A DNA stretch of 64,000 bases. It comes from JB111 sp052093225 (GTDB taxonomy: Bacteria; Actinomycetota; Actinomycetes; Actinomycetales; Actinomycetaceae). Where the stretch lies: the NCBI GenBank assembly GCA_052093225.1, contig JBQDDG010000003.1, forward strand, positions 40,005 to 104,004, given 5' to 3'. Position numbers and translations under genes: made by a program. A model generated the notes under the pieces. The model did not search any database. It saw nothing but the letters and a program-made list of their open reading frames with translations, and was not told the origin of the DNA. Below are positions 20,423 to 29,170 of this stretch, piece after piece. The stretch's first letter is position 1, and every line of letters starts with the position of its first letter.

Positions 20423-21102
20423 GCCTGGGCGGGTCCGGCCCGGTAGCCGACACCGCGGACGGTGACGACGACCTGCGGGTTCTCCGGGTCGATCTCGACC
20501 TTGGCGCGCAGGCGCTGGACGTGGACGTTGACGAGCCTGGTGTCGGCGGAGTGCCTGTAGCCCCACACGGACTCCAGCAGCTGCTCGCGCGTGAACACCT
20601 GGCGGGGCTTGCGGGCGAGCGCCACCACGAGGTCGAACTCCAGCGGGGTGAGCGGGATGAGCTCCTCCCCGCGGCGTACCTCGTGGGCGGCGACGTCGAT
20701 GTCGAGGTCGCTGATGCGCAGCCGTTCGGGATCGACGTCGTCCTGCCGGCGCAGGCGCGCGCGGATCCGGGCGACGAGCTCCTTCGGCTTGAAGGGCTTC
20801 TGGACGTAGTCGTCGGCGCCGGCCTCGAGCCCGGCGACCACGTCGAGCGTGTCGGAGCGGGCCGTGAGCATGATGATCGGGACGTCGGACTCCGCCCGGA
20901 TGATCCGGCAGATCTGGATCCCGTCGAGCCCCGGCAGCATGAGGTCGAGCAGCACGATGTCCGGGTGCGTCTGGCGGAAGGTCTCCGGCGCCGCGGCCCC
21001 GTCGGCGACGTGCACGACGTCGAACCCCTCCGACTGCAGCACGATGCCGATCATCTCGGCGAGGGCGACGTCGTCGTCGACGACCAGTAGACGCGCGTTC
21101 AT
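20419..21102 (-). CDS. mtrA: DNA-binding response regulator MtrA
   Basis: 227-residue OmpR/PhoB-family regulator. The receiver domain has acidic pocket VVDDD and phospho-acceptor Asp53 (IVLLDLMLPG), Thr in MLTARS and Lys in KPFKP. The C-terminal winged helix has EVRRGEELIPLTPLEFDLVVAL and GYRHSADTRLVNVHVQRLRAKVE. The ATG at 21102 is chosen because homologues start at this strand; AGGA lies 10 nt upstream. A GTG two codons earlier (21108) is an alternative with only 4 nt spacing. Divergent from the membrane-protein operon, 90 bp apart. Confidence 0.97.
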   Translation of the reverse strand: MNARLLVVDDDVALAEMIGIVLQSEGFDVVHVADGAAAPETFRQTHPDIVLLDLMLPGLDGIQICRIIRAESDVPIIMLTARSDTLDVVAGLEAGADDYVQKPFKPKELVARIRARLRRQDDVDPERLRISDLDIDVAAHEVRRGEELIPLTPLEFDLVVALARKPRQVFTREQLLESVWGYRHSADTRLVNVHVQRLRAKVEIDPENPQVVVTVRGVGYRAGPAQA

Positions 21103-21198
21103 GCCCACAGTGTCCTACACGGACCGGGTAGTTCTGCGGGCGGGCGCGCCGTGGATGCGTGGCACGATGTCGCGCAGGCACAGGTGGACGGAGGCGAG

Positions 21199-22542
21199 AT
21201 GGGACAGGGCACGCACGGCGACGGCCGGTACGGGCAGTACGGACAGTTCGGCGACGACCCCACGGCGCCCGTCCCGCAGGACCCTCAGCACAGGCAGTAC
21301 GGACAGTTCGGCGACGACCCCACGGCGCCCGTCCCGCAGACGGACGGCACGGACCGCTACGGGGCCTACGGCGCGACGATGCCGGACGCCTCCGGCGCGG
21401 GCGGCCGGACGCCGTCGACGCCGCCTCCGACCGGCTGGGGCACCGCGGCATCCCCCGGCGGGTGGGGCGCACCGGCCCCCGGCAGCGGGTGGGGCGCACT
21501 GGCGCCCGGCACCGGCTGGGGCGCGCCGGCGCCCGCCGCGGGCAGCCCGGGCGGCTACGGCCAGTTCGGCATGGCCGACGCCCCGGGCACCGGTTCGTGG
21601 GCCGCGGACAGCATGGCCGGCGGACGCCCGGGCATCATCCCGCTGCGTCCTCTCCGTCTCGGCGACATCCTCGAGGGCGCGTTCGCGGCCGTGCGGCACA
21701 ACCCCGCGGTGATGTTCTTCTACGCGGGCGTCGTCGGCGTCGTCGGCGCGATCCTGGCCGTCGTGCCCAACTGGGCGGCCTCCAACGCGACCACCTCGCT
21801 GACGATCGAGGAGGCTTCGGGCGTCCAGGCGCTCGGTTCCCTCGTGCTCGCCGCCGTCATCGGTCTCACGTCGCTCGCGGCCACCGGTGCACTGGTCATC
21901 TCCGTCAGCCGGTCGGCGATCGGTCAGCGCGTCTCGATCGGTCAGGTGTGGTCCGCCGTCAAGGGGCGGATCCTCGCCCTCCTCGGGCTCAGCCTGCTGA
22001 TCATGCTCATCGTGTGGGGGCTCGCCCTCCTCACGGGGATCATCCTCGGCATCGGCATGGTCGCCGTCGTCGCCGGACTCATCGCCGCCGCGCCCGAGTC
22101 GGCGGGCGGGGTCGTGGCGGTCATCGCCCTCATCGTCGTCGCCGTGCTCGCGTCCGCGATCCCGATGTTCATCGTGCTCGCCCGGCTCTCCCTCGCCTAT
22201 CCCGCCGTCGTGCTGGAGAAGGCGGGCCCGGGGACAGCGCTGTCGAGGTCCTGGTCGCTGACGAAGGGGTCCACCTGGCGCGTGGTCGGCATCTACGTCC
22301 TCGCCTTCCTCATCGCGGGGGTCATCGTCGCCGTCGTCGGGGTACCGGTCGCCCTCGTCGGTCAGCTCCTGGGCCTGTCCCCCGCCCTCATGGTCATCGC
22401 CGTGACCCTGCTCGACGTCCTCGTCAGCCTGGTCACCACGCCCTTCACCGCGGGGGTCATCTCGCTCGTCTACATCGACCAGCGCATGCGGCGCGAAGGC
22501 CTCGACGTCCAGCTCGCCCGGGCCGCCGCGAACCGTGGTTGA
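21199..22542 (+). CDS. Polytopic membrane protein with Gly/Gln/Pro-rich N-terminus
   Basis: 447 residues. Residues 1-145 are a cytoplasmic Gly/Tyr/Gln/Pro-rich region with a duplicated YGQFGDDPTAPVPQ unit; after PLRPLRLGDILEGAFAAVRHNP the protein has about six membrane segments (near 170, 215, 265, 300, 365 and 405). The LRLGDILEGAF...AL.RSW.L pattern resembles glycerophosphodiester phosphodiesterase membrane-domain-like actinobacterial proteins of unknown role. The ATG at 21199 has GGAGG 4 nt upstream. First gene of the DUF4129-DUF4350-MoxR-DUF58 operon (8-bp overlap with the next gene). Confidence 0.85.
   Translation: MGQGTHGDGRYGQYGQFGDDPTAPVPQDPQHRQYGQFGDDPTAPVPQTDGTDRYGAYGATMPDASGAGGRTPSTPPPTGWGTAASPGGWGAPAPGSGWGALAPGTGWGAPAPAAGSPGGYGQFGMADAPGTGSWAADSMAGGRPGIIPLRPLRLGDILEGAFAAVRHNPAVMFFYAGVVGVVGAILAVVPNWAASNATTSLTIEEASGVQALGSLVLAAVIGLTSLAATGALVISVSRSAIGQRVSIGQVWSAVKGRILALLGLSLLIMLIVWGLALLTGIILGIGMVAVVAGLIAAAPESAGGVVAVIALIVVAVLASAIPMFIVLARLSLAYPAVVLEKAGPGTALSRSWSLTKGSTWRVVGIYVLAFLIAGVIVAVVGVPVALVGQLLGLSPALMVIAVTLLDVLVSLVTTPFTAGVISLVYIDQRMRREGLDVQLARAAANRG
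21234..21340 (+). repeat. 60-bp-period duplication
   Basis: A 47-bp stretch starting GGCAGTACGGACAGTTC is perfectly repeated with a 60-bp period, encoding the duplicated QYGQFGDDPTAPVPQ segment. Confidence 0.9.
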
Positions 22543-23239
22543 GCCGGCCGGAGCGGTGCGTCTCGAGGTCCCGGTCGCCCCGGACGCACCCGAGGCCCAC
22601 GAGTGGGCGGTCGACGAGCTCGCCCGCCGGATGTACGACGACTCCCCGGGCCTGCTCTCCCGCATCCGTGACTGGCTCGGCGACCTCCTCGACCGCCTCA
22701 GCGGCGCCGGGGCCGCGGTCCCGGTCGAGCTCCTGCCGCTCCTCGTCGTCGGCATCGTCCTGGTCGCCGTCGTCGTCGCCCTCGTCGTCGCCGGCCCCGT
22801 CCGACGCCGCCTGCGCCCCGCCAACGAGCCCGAGGTGGGCGCCCTGTTCGAGGACGACCGCGACTCGCGAGACCTGCGCGCCTCCGCCGACGCGGCCGCC
22901 CGCGCAGGCAACTGGTCCCGGGCCGTGCTCGAGCGCTTCCGTGCCATCGTCCGTTCCCTCGACGAGCGCGCGTTCATCGAGGACCGTCCCGGTCTCACCG
23001 CGCGCGAGGCCGCCGGCCTGGGCCGCGCGGCGCTCCCTGCGCTCGGGGACGAGCTCCGCTGGGGCGCCGCCCTCTTCGACGGCGTCCGCTACGGCGACGA
23101 CGACGCCGGGCAGACCGACGACGACCGGCTCCGCGCGCTCGACGACGCCGTGCGGCGCTCCCGTCGGCCCGACGGCGGGCAGCCGCGGGACCACCGCGCG
23201 GCCGAGCTCCCGCCCTCCCTCGACGGGGTGCTGACGTGA
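22535..23239 (+). CDS. DUF4129 domain membrane protein
   Basis: 234 residues. One membrane segment near residues 63-90 is followed by a cytoplasmic C-terminal DUF4129 domain (ASADAAARAGNWSRAVLERFRAIVRSLDERAFIEDRPGLTAREAA). DUF4129 proteins accompany MoxR/DUF58/transglutaminase systems. GTG start overlaps the previous gene by 8 bp; its own stop overlaps the DUF4350 start. Confidence 0.88.
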   Translation: MVEPAGAVRLEVPVAPDAPEAHEWAVDELARRMYDDSPGLLSRIRDWLGDLLDRLSGAGAAVPVELLPLLVVGIVLVAVVVALVVAGPVRRRLRPANEPEVGALFEDDRDSRDLRASADAAARAGNWSRAVLERFRAIVRSLDERAFIEDRPGLTAREAAGLGRAALPALGDELRWGAALFDGVRYGDDDAGQTDDDRLRALDDAVRRSRRPDGGQPRDHRAAELPPSLDGVLT

Positions 23240-24441
23240 GCGTCGTCAGGGACACGGGCAACCGCGGGGACGACGTCGACCTCGTCCCCGAGCTCGGGAA
23301 GCTGGCCCCGGCGCGGCCGTCGACGCGGCGCCGGCGCGTGCTCCTGGCCGTGATCGCCGTGCTCCTGGTCCTCGCCCTCGCCCTCCTCGGCTGGGCCCAG
23401 GGATCGGGCCGGGACTCGAACCCGCTCTCGGCGCAGAACCCACGGCCCGGGGGCGCGCAGGCCACGGCCGAGATCCTGCGCGACCGCGGGGTGGACGTGC
23501 AGGTCGTCGACAGTCTCGGCGCCGTCCTCGACCTCGCCGGCCCGGACGTCACCGTCGCCGTCACGGACGCCCGACAGCTCTCCCCCGAGGCGGCGGCCCA
23601 GCTGGCCGGCACGGGTGCGGACCAGGTGTGGGTCGGCCCGACGTCGCCCGTGCTCCGCGCCGTCGACGCACCCCTGGCCACGGCCGGGGGCGGCAGCACC
23701 GCGGTCGTCCAGCCCGGCTGTGCGGACCCCGACGCCCGGGCCGCGACCCGCATCGGCGAGTTCCGGGGCGGCCTGGAGGCCGACGGCACCGGTGCCGAGC
23801 TGTGCTTCACCGCCGACGGCGACGCCTCGGCCTACGCGGTCTGGGACCAGGGCTCATGGACCATGCGGGTGCTCGCCGACGGCAGCCTGATGTCCAACGA
23901 GCGGCTCGACGAGGACGGTCACGCGGCGCTCGCCCTGCGGGCGCTCGGCCACCACGACACGCTCGTCTGGTTCACGCCGCTCGGCGCCGTCGAGGCGGTC
24001 GACCTGGAGGTCACGCCGCCGCCCGCCTCGCTCTCGCCGCGCTGGTTCACCATGATCGGCTGGGCCGCGGCCTTCGCGATCGGGGTCCTGGCGCTCGCCC
24101 GCGGCCGGCACCTGGGTGCCGTGATCCCCGAGCCCCTGCCCGTCGTCGTCCGGTCCGCCGAGACGGTCCGCGGCCGTGGCGCCCTCTACCGCCGGGGCGG
24201 CGCCACCGCGCACGCCTCGGCCGGGCTGCGCGCGGGGTCCGCCTCGCGTCTCGCCCGTCGCCTGGGCCTGCCCCGGGCGACGCACCGCACCGACCTCGTC
24301 TCCGCCGTCGCCGCGGCGAGCGGACGTGACGAGGCCTGGGTCCGCGACCTGCTCTACGGCGCCCCGCCGTCGGGCGCCGAGGGACTCAGCCAGCTTGCCG
24401 ACGACCTGGACACCCTGGAGAGCGAGGTTCACCGAACGTGA
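23236..24441 (+). CDS. DUF4350 domain membrane protein
   Basis: 401 residues: N-terminal membrane segment (about 34-53), an extracytoplasmic DUF4350 domain (GGAQATAEILRDRGVDVQVVDSLG..., alpha/beta fold like glutamine-amidotransferase/ThuA-like domains), a second membrane segment near 270-290 and a cytoplasmic C-terminus. Coupled by GTGA overlaps to both neighbours. Part of the conserved actinobacterial MoxR cluster; biochemical role unknown. Confidence 0.88.
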   Translation: MSVVRDTGNRGDDVDLVPELGKLAPARPSTRRRRVLLAVIAVLLVLALALLGWAQGSGRDSNPLSAQNPRPGGAQATAEILRDRGVDVQVVDSLGAVLDLAGPDVTVAVTDARQLSPEAAAQLAGTGADQVWVGPTSPVLRAVDAPLATAGGGSTAVVQPGCADPDARAATRIGEFRGGLEADGTGAELCFTADGDASAYAVWDQGSWTMRVLADGSLMSNERLDEDGHAALALRALGHHDTLVWFTPLGAVEAVDLEVTPPPASLSPRWFTMIGWAAAFAIGVLALARGRHLGAVIPEPLPVVVRSAETVRGRGALYRRGGATAHASAGLRAGSASRLARRLGLPRATHRTDLVSAVAAASGRDEAWVRDLLYGAPPSGAEGLSQLADDLDTLESEVHRT

Positions 24442-25808
24442 CCCACCACCCCGAGCACGACCGGTTCGCGCCGCGTGAGGAGCCCGCGCAGGCCTCGCAG
24501 CGGTCCGAGCAGCAGCACCAGGCGCCTCAGCAGGGCGCGCCGGGCCAGACGCCTCCGCAGGGCCGGTCGGTCCCCCATGGGCAGGGCCAGGTGCCACCGC
24601 AGGGCGCGCCGGGCCAGACGCCACCCCCGGGCGCTCAGGGTCAGACGCCTCCGCCGGGCCAGGGCGCGCCGGGCCAGGTCGGTCGCCCACAGCAGCAGGC
24701 CGCTCCCGGGCACGCGGGCCCGGCCACTCCTCCCGGGCACGCAGGCCCGGCCACTCCTCCCGGGCACGCAGGCCCGGCCACTCCCCCCGGACAGCCGGGT
24801 GCCGCCCCCGACGCCGCGACCCGGCGCCCCGCCCGCGGGCGGGCCGAGTCCGACGAGGCACGGGCGGCGCGTGAACGGCTCGGTGCGCTGCGCGCCGAGG
24901 TCGGCAAGGCGGTCGTCGGGCAGGAGGGCGCGGTCACCGGGCTGCTCATCGCGCTCGTCGCCGGCGGGCACGTCCTGCTCGAGGGCGTACCCGGCGTCGC
25001 GAAGACCCTCCTCGTCCGCACCCTGTCCACCGCCCTCGACCTGGGCACCAAGCGGGTCCAGTTCACGCCCGACCTCATGCCCGGGGACATCACCGGCTCC
25101 CTCATCTACGACGCCCACGCGGCCGAGTTCGAGTTCCGGCCCGGCCCGGTGTTCACCAACCTCATGCTCGCCGACGAGATCAACCGGACGCCGCCGAAGA
25201 CCCAGTCCGCGCTGCTCGAGGCCATGGAGGAGCGGCAGGTCACCACCGACGGTGAGGCCCGCCCGCTGCCCGACCCGTTCATGGTCATCGCCACGCAGAA
25301 CCCCGTCGAGCACGAGGGCACCTACCCGCTGCCGGAGGCCCAGCTCGACAGGTTCCTCCTCAAGCTCGTGCTCGACCTGCCCGCCCGCGACGAGGAGATC
25401 GAGGTCCTCCGCCGGCACGCCGGTGCGTTCGACCCGCGGAACCTGGCCGGGGCGGGCGTCCGCCCCGTCGCCGGGCCGGCGGACCTCGCCGTCGCCCGCC
25501 GCGAGGTCGCCCACGTCGAGGTCGCGCCCGAGGTGCTCGGCTACGTCGTCGACCTCGTGCGCGCGACCCGCACCTCGCCGTCGCTCTCGCTGGGGGTCTC
25601 CCCCCGCGGCGCCACGGCGCTGCTCGCGACCGCGCGCGGCTGGGCCTGGCTCACGGGCCGCACGTTCGTCACGCCCGACGACGTCAAGGCGCTCGCCGTC
25701 CCCACCCTGCGCCACCGCGTCTCGCTGCACGCCGAGGCGGAGCTCGAGGGCGTCACCACCGTCGGCGTGCTCCAGGGCCTGCTCTCCACGGTCCAGGTCC
25801 CGCGCTGA
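24438..25808 (+). CDS. MoxR-family AAA+ ATPase
   Basis: 456-residue AAA+ chaperone-like ATPase. Residues 1-135 are a Gln/Pro/Gly-rich extension with three PGHAGPATP repeats; the AAA domain starts near 150, with Walker A GVPGVAKT (about 182-189), Walker B LMLADEINRTPPKTQ, sensor 1 MVIATQNPVEHEGTYPLPEAQLDRF and an Arg in GVSPRGATAL. MoxR proteins work with adjacent DUF58/VWA proteins to mature or assemble complexes. The N-terminal extension is much longer than in typical MoxR. Confidence 0.93.
   Translation: MTHHPEHDRFAPREEPAQASQRSEQQHQAPQQGAPGQTPPQGRSVPHGQGQVPPQGAPGQTPPPGAQGQTPPPGQGAPGQVGRPQQQAAPGHAGPATPPGHAGPATPPGHAGPATPPGQPGAAPDAATRRPARGRAESDEARAARERLGALRAEVGKAVVGQEGAVTGLLIALVAGGHVLLEGVPGVAKTLLVRTLSTALDLGTKRVQFTPDLMPGDITGSLIYDAHAAEFEFRPGPVFTNLMLADEINRTPPKTQSALLEAMEERQVTTDGEARPLPDPFMVIATQNPVEHEGTYPLPEAQLDRFLLKLVLDLPARDEEIEVLRRHAGAFDPRNLAGAGVRPVAGPADLAVARREVAHVEVAPEVLGYVVDLVRATRTSPSLSLGVSPRGATALLATARGWAWLTGRTFVTPDDVKALAVPTLRHRVSLHAEAELEGVTTVGVLQGLLSTVQVPR
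24709..24789 (+). repeat. 27-bp tandem repeat, three copies
   Basis: Three nearly perfect 27-bp units (GGGCACGCAGGCCCGGCC plus ACTCCTCCC) encode the PGHAGPATP repeats of MoxR. In frame. Confidence 0.9.
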
Positions 25809-27127
25809 TGCTCCCCACCCCGCCTGCCGCGGCGTTCGCCGCGCTCGGGGTGGTGGCCGTGGCGCTCCACCCCACCTGGACGACCCTCGGGATCTGGGTC
25901 GTGGTCGTCGTGCTCGTCGTCGTGGGCGACGCCCTCCTGGCCACGGACCCACGACGGCTGACGATCACCCGCGACGTCGCCCGCGCGGTCCGGCTTGGGT
26001 CCACGACGACGTGCACCGTCACCGTCTCGAACGAGGGCGGGCGGCGCGCCCGCGGGGTCCTGCGGGACGCGTGGCCGCCGTCGGCCGGGTTCGGCGACGA
26101 GGCGGGCCCGGCGCGCTCCGGGGCCGACCGCCACCGGCTCGACGTGCCCGCGGGCGAGCGCCGGCGGATGCGCACCACGCTCGTCCCCGTCCGCCGCGGC
26201 GAGCGGGTCGCCGGCGCCGTCACCGTGCGCACGCGCGGTCCGCTCGGGCTCGGCGCGCGGCAGCGGTCCGTCGACGTCCCCGCGACCCTGCGCGTCCTGC
26301 CCGCGTTCCACTCGCGCCGGCACCTGCCCTCCCGGCTCGCGCGCCTGCGGGAGATGGACGGCCGGACGAGCGTCCTCGTGCGCGGCCAGGGCACCGAGTT
26401 CGACTCCCTGCGCGAGTACGTCCTCGGCGACGACGTGCGTTCCATCGACTGGCGCGCCACCGCCCGGCGCGGCGACGTCCACGTGCGCACCTGGCGCCCC
26501 GAGCGCGACCGGCGCGTGCTCGTCGTCGTCGACACCGGCCGGCTCTCCGCCGCCCGGCTCGGTGACGCGCCGCGACTCGACGCCTCGATCGACGCCGTCC
26601 TGCTGCTCGCGGCCCTCGCCTCCCACGCCGGCGACCGGGTCGACGTCCTCGCGGCGGACTCCGGCGTGCGCGCCCGGGTCACCGGCGTGGCCGGCCCGAA
26701 GCTCATGAGCAGCCTCGCCGACGGCCTCGCCGTGGTCGAGCCCGCCCTGCTGGAGACCGACTGGACGACGGTCGCGCAGGCCGTGAGCGAGACCCTGTCC
26801 CAGCGGGCGCTCGTCGTGCTGCTCACCGCCATCGACCCGTCGACGATGAGCTCCGGTCTCCTGCCCGTCGTGCGCCGGATGGCCCGCGACCACACGGTCG
26901 TCGTCGCCTCGACCGAGGACCCCAGCGTCGAGGAGCTGCGGACCGACCGGGCCGACTCCTCCGCCGTGTACGACGCGGCCGCCGCCGAGCGCGTCGGCAT
27001 CGAGCGCGACGCCGTGGCGACGCGCGTGCGGCAGGCGGGGGCCGACGTCGTGCAGGGGTTGCCCGACCAGATCGCGCCGCGGCTCGCGGACGCCTACCTC
27101 GCGCTCAAGGCCGCCGGCAGGCTCTGA
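25808..27127 (+). CDS. DUF58 domain protein
   Basis: 439 residues with two N-terminal membrane segments (about 5-45) and the DUF58 signature VRGQGTEFDSLREYVLGDD...IDWRATARRGD..VRTW, then a VWA-like domain starting RRVLVVVDTG. The partner of MoxR ATPases. Starts with ATG overlapping the moxR stop (TGATG). Last gene of the operon. Confidence 0.93.
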   Translation: MLPTPPAAAFAALGVVAVALHPTWTTLGIWVVVVVLVVVGDALLATDPRRLTITRDVARAVRLGSTTTCTVTVSNEGGRRARGVLRDAWPPSAGFGDEAGPARSGADRHRLDVPAGERRRMRTTLVPVRRGERVAGAVTVRTRGPLGLGARQRSVDVPATLRVLPAFHSRRHLPSRLARLREMDGRTSVLVRGQGTEFDSLREYVLGDDVRSIDWRATARRGDVHVRTWRPERDRRVLVVVDTGRLSAARLGDAPRLDASIDAVLLLAALASHAGDRVDVLAADSGVRARVTGVAGPKLMSSLADGLAVVEPALLETDWTTVAQAVSETLSQRALVVLLTAIDPSTMSSGLLPVVRRMARDHTVVVASTEDPSVEELRTDRADSSAVYDAAAAERVGIERDAVATRVRQAGADVVQGLPDQIAPRLADAYLALKAAGRL

Positions 27128-27234
27128 GCGTTCCGGGGGACCTGCCGGCCGTCCTGCCTCGCCGAGTTGGACCGTGCACCGCCGAGCTCGACCACGCAGA
27201 GGCCCAGCTCGGCAGGTTGCCCCCCCCGGCGCGG

Positions 27235-28233
27235 TCAGCCGGCCTCGGCCACCCGGTAGCCGGCGGCGTCGTCGGCGAGGTCGGCGCTCAGGCCGTCGGC
27301 GTGCGCGCGGGCCCCGCACCACATCGTCCACACCCAGAACGCGATCCAGACGGCCGCGCCGATGAGGATCTTCACCCACCAGGCCAGCGCGGTGGAGCCG
27401 GTGACGAAGCCCTCGACGAGGCCGGAGACGAGCAGGGTGACGACCAGTGCGCCGGCCACGGTGATCGTCGTGCGGCCCTCGACGGCGAGCGCCGTCATGC
27501 GCCGGCGGTCCCCCGGCACGAGCATCGTCCAGAACAGGCGCAGGCCCGCCGCGCCGGCGACGAAGATCGCGGTCAGCTCGAGCAGTCCGTGCGGGGCGAG
27601 GAGCGAGAAGAACACGCCGAGGTCCCCGTACTCGGCCATCACCGCGCCCGACTGCCCGAGCCCGATCGCGTTGACGCCGAGCACGTAGACCGGGAACACG
27701 CCGGTGATGCCGAGCCCGACGGCCTGCGCGGCGATCCAGGCGTTGTTCGTCCACACCTGCGCGGCAAAGTCGTGGCTCGGGTAGTTGGAGTAGTAGGCGG
27801 CGAACTGCTCGTCGGCGTAGCTCTGGAGCTCGCTGGGGGTACCCATCTCGGCGAGCGCACCCGGGGTGGTGGCGTAGTGGTAGCCGGTGGCGAAGGCGAG
27901 GACGAGGAACAGCACCGTCACCGCGTGCGTCCACCGGCGCACCCGCCACAGGGCGAGCGGCATCGTCACGACGAAGAGGTCCCGGATCGCGCGCCAGCTG
28001 ATCTCGTGGGTGCCGGAGATCCGGCCCCGCGCGCGGGCGAGGAGGTCGGAGAGTCGTCCGGTGACGTAGGCGTCCGCGGCGCGGGTCCGCACGCGGGACA
28101 GGTCCGCCGACGTCGACTGGTACAGCCGCACGAGCTCGTCGGCCTCCGCACCGGTCAGCGAGCGCCGCCGGGAGAGCTCGTCGAGCCGTTCCCAGCGGTC
28201 ACCCCGCACCGCACCGAGAGCCTCCGCGTCCAC
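27235..28233 (-). CDS. Stage II sporulation protein M-like (SpoIIM/DUF95) membrane protein
   Basis: 332 residues: cytoplasmic N-terminus (WERLDELSRRRSLTGAEADELVRLYQSTSADLSRVRT) followed by about six membrane segments, with the SpoIIM-like NNAWIAAQAVGLGITGVFPVYVL and LAPHGLLELTAIFVAG motifs. Found beside RDD and MoxR/DUF58 genes across actinobacteria, although these bacteria do not sporulate. The GTG at 28233 aligns with family starts; 20 bp separate it from the divergent RDD gene. Confidence 0.9.
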   Translation of the reverse strand: MDAEALGAVRGDRWERLDELSRRRSLTGAEADELVRLYQSTSADLSRVRTRAADAYVTGRLSDLLARARGRISGTHEISWRAIRDLFVVTMPLALWRVRRWTHAVTVLFLVLAFATGYHYATTPGALAEMGTPSELQSYADEQFAAYYSNYPSHDFAAQVWTNNAWIAAQAVGLGITGVFPVYVLGVNAIGLGQSGAVMAEYGDLGVFFSLLAPHGLLELTAIFVAGAAGLRLFWTMLVPGDRRRMTALAVEGRTTITVAGALVVTLLVSGLVEGFVTGSTALAWWVKILIGAAVWIAFWVWTMWCGARAHADGLSADLADDAAGYRVAEAG

Positions 28234-28239
28234 GCGAAG

Positions 28240-28245
28240 TACCCT
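28240..28245 (+). promoter_or_regulatory. -10 box of the RDD gene
   Basis: TACCCT lying 7 nt before the GTG at 28253, consistent with a leaderless transcript. Confidence 0.4.
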
Positions 28246-28252
28246 GCCACAC

Positions 28253-29140
28253 GTGTCCGCCCCACCCGCCCAGCGCCCGCTCCCCCGCGACCAGGCTGGC
28301 ACGCTGACCGGCGCCGGGCTGTCCGGCGACATGGTCGTCACGTCGGAGGCGGTGGCCCTCGAGCTCGCGCCGACGGGCTTCGCCACCCGGGTGCTCTCCG
28401 GGCTCGTCGACGCGTTCGCCTACGCCCTCGGCATCGCCACGAGCCTGCTCCTCGTGGTTTCCCTCAGCGGCGACGGGCTGAACGACGCGCAGATCGCCAC
28501 GATGACCATCTCGCTGCTCGCCCTGTGGCTCGTCATCGCCCCGATGACGGTGGAGACCCTCACGCGCGGGCGATCGCTCGGGCGGGTCGCCACCGGGACC
28601 CGGGTGGTGCGCGACGACGGCGGACCCACGCGGCTGCGCCACTCGGCGGTCCGGGCGCTCGTCGGGGTCGGCGAGCTGTGGTTCACGCTCGGCGGCGGGG
28701 CGGTCATCGCCTCGCTCGCGTCCACGCGCGGGCAGCGGCTCGGCGACCGGCTCGCGGGCACGATCGTCGTCTCGGTGCGCGCGTCGGAGGCCCTCCGGCT
28801 GCCGCTGGTCATGCCGCCCGAGCTCGGGGCGTGGGCCGACGCCGTAACGGTCCGGCCGCTCCCGGCCGGGCTGGCCGCCGCGGCACGCGACCTGCTCGGC
28901 CGCACCGCGCTGATGACCCCGCAGACCCGCACGTCGGTGGCCCGGCAGATCGCCGCCCAGGTCGAGCCCTACGTGTCGCTGCCGGCCCCGCCCGGGGTCA
29001 ACCCCGAACGGTTCCTCGCGGCCGTGCTCGTCGCGCGCCGCGACCGGGAGTGCGAGCGGCTGTTCACCGAGCAGGAGAAGGAGGAGGGCGCCGCGCGGCT
29101 CATGCTGCGGCTGCCCCACGACGTGGAGGACTTCGCCTGA
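28253..29140 (+). CDS. RDD family membrane protein
   Basis: 295 residues. N-terminal RDD domain (ALELAPTGFATRVLSGLVDAFAYALG, with the Arg and Asp pair) and three to four membrane segments up to about residue 160, including GRSLGRVATGTRVVRDDGG and GQRLGDRLAGTIVV; the rest is a cytoplasmic helical tail. RDD proteins are often transporters or accessory proteins; the substrate is unknown. A start at ATG 28331 is possible, but the -10 box supports GTG 28253. Confidence 0.85.
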   Translation: MSAPPAQRPLPRDQAGTLTGAGLSGDMVVTSEAVALELAPTGFATRVLSGLVDAFAYALGIATSLLLVVSLSGDGLNDAQIATMTISLLALWLVIAPMTVETLTRGRSLGRVATGTRVVRDDGGPTRLRHSAVRALVGVGELWFTLGGGAVIASLASTRGQRLGDRLAGTIVVSVRASEALRLPLVMPPELGAWADAVTVRPLPAGLAAAARDLLGRTALMTPQTRTSVARQIAAQVEPYVSLPAPPGVNPERFLAAVLVARRDRECERLFTEQEKEEGAARLMLRLPHDVEDFA

Positions 29141-29170
29141 GCCGACGCGGTGGGCCGGGTGCCGCCCGGC

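Noticed and set aside
24709..24789. CRISPR-like repeats
   Set aside because: Three direct 27-bp units without spacers, inside a coding region; a protein repeat.
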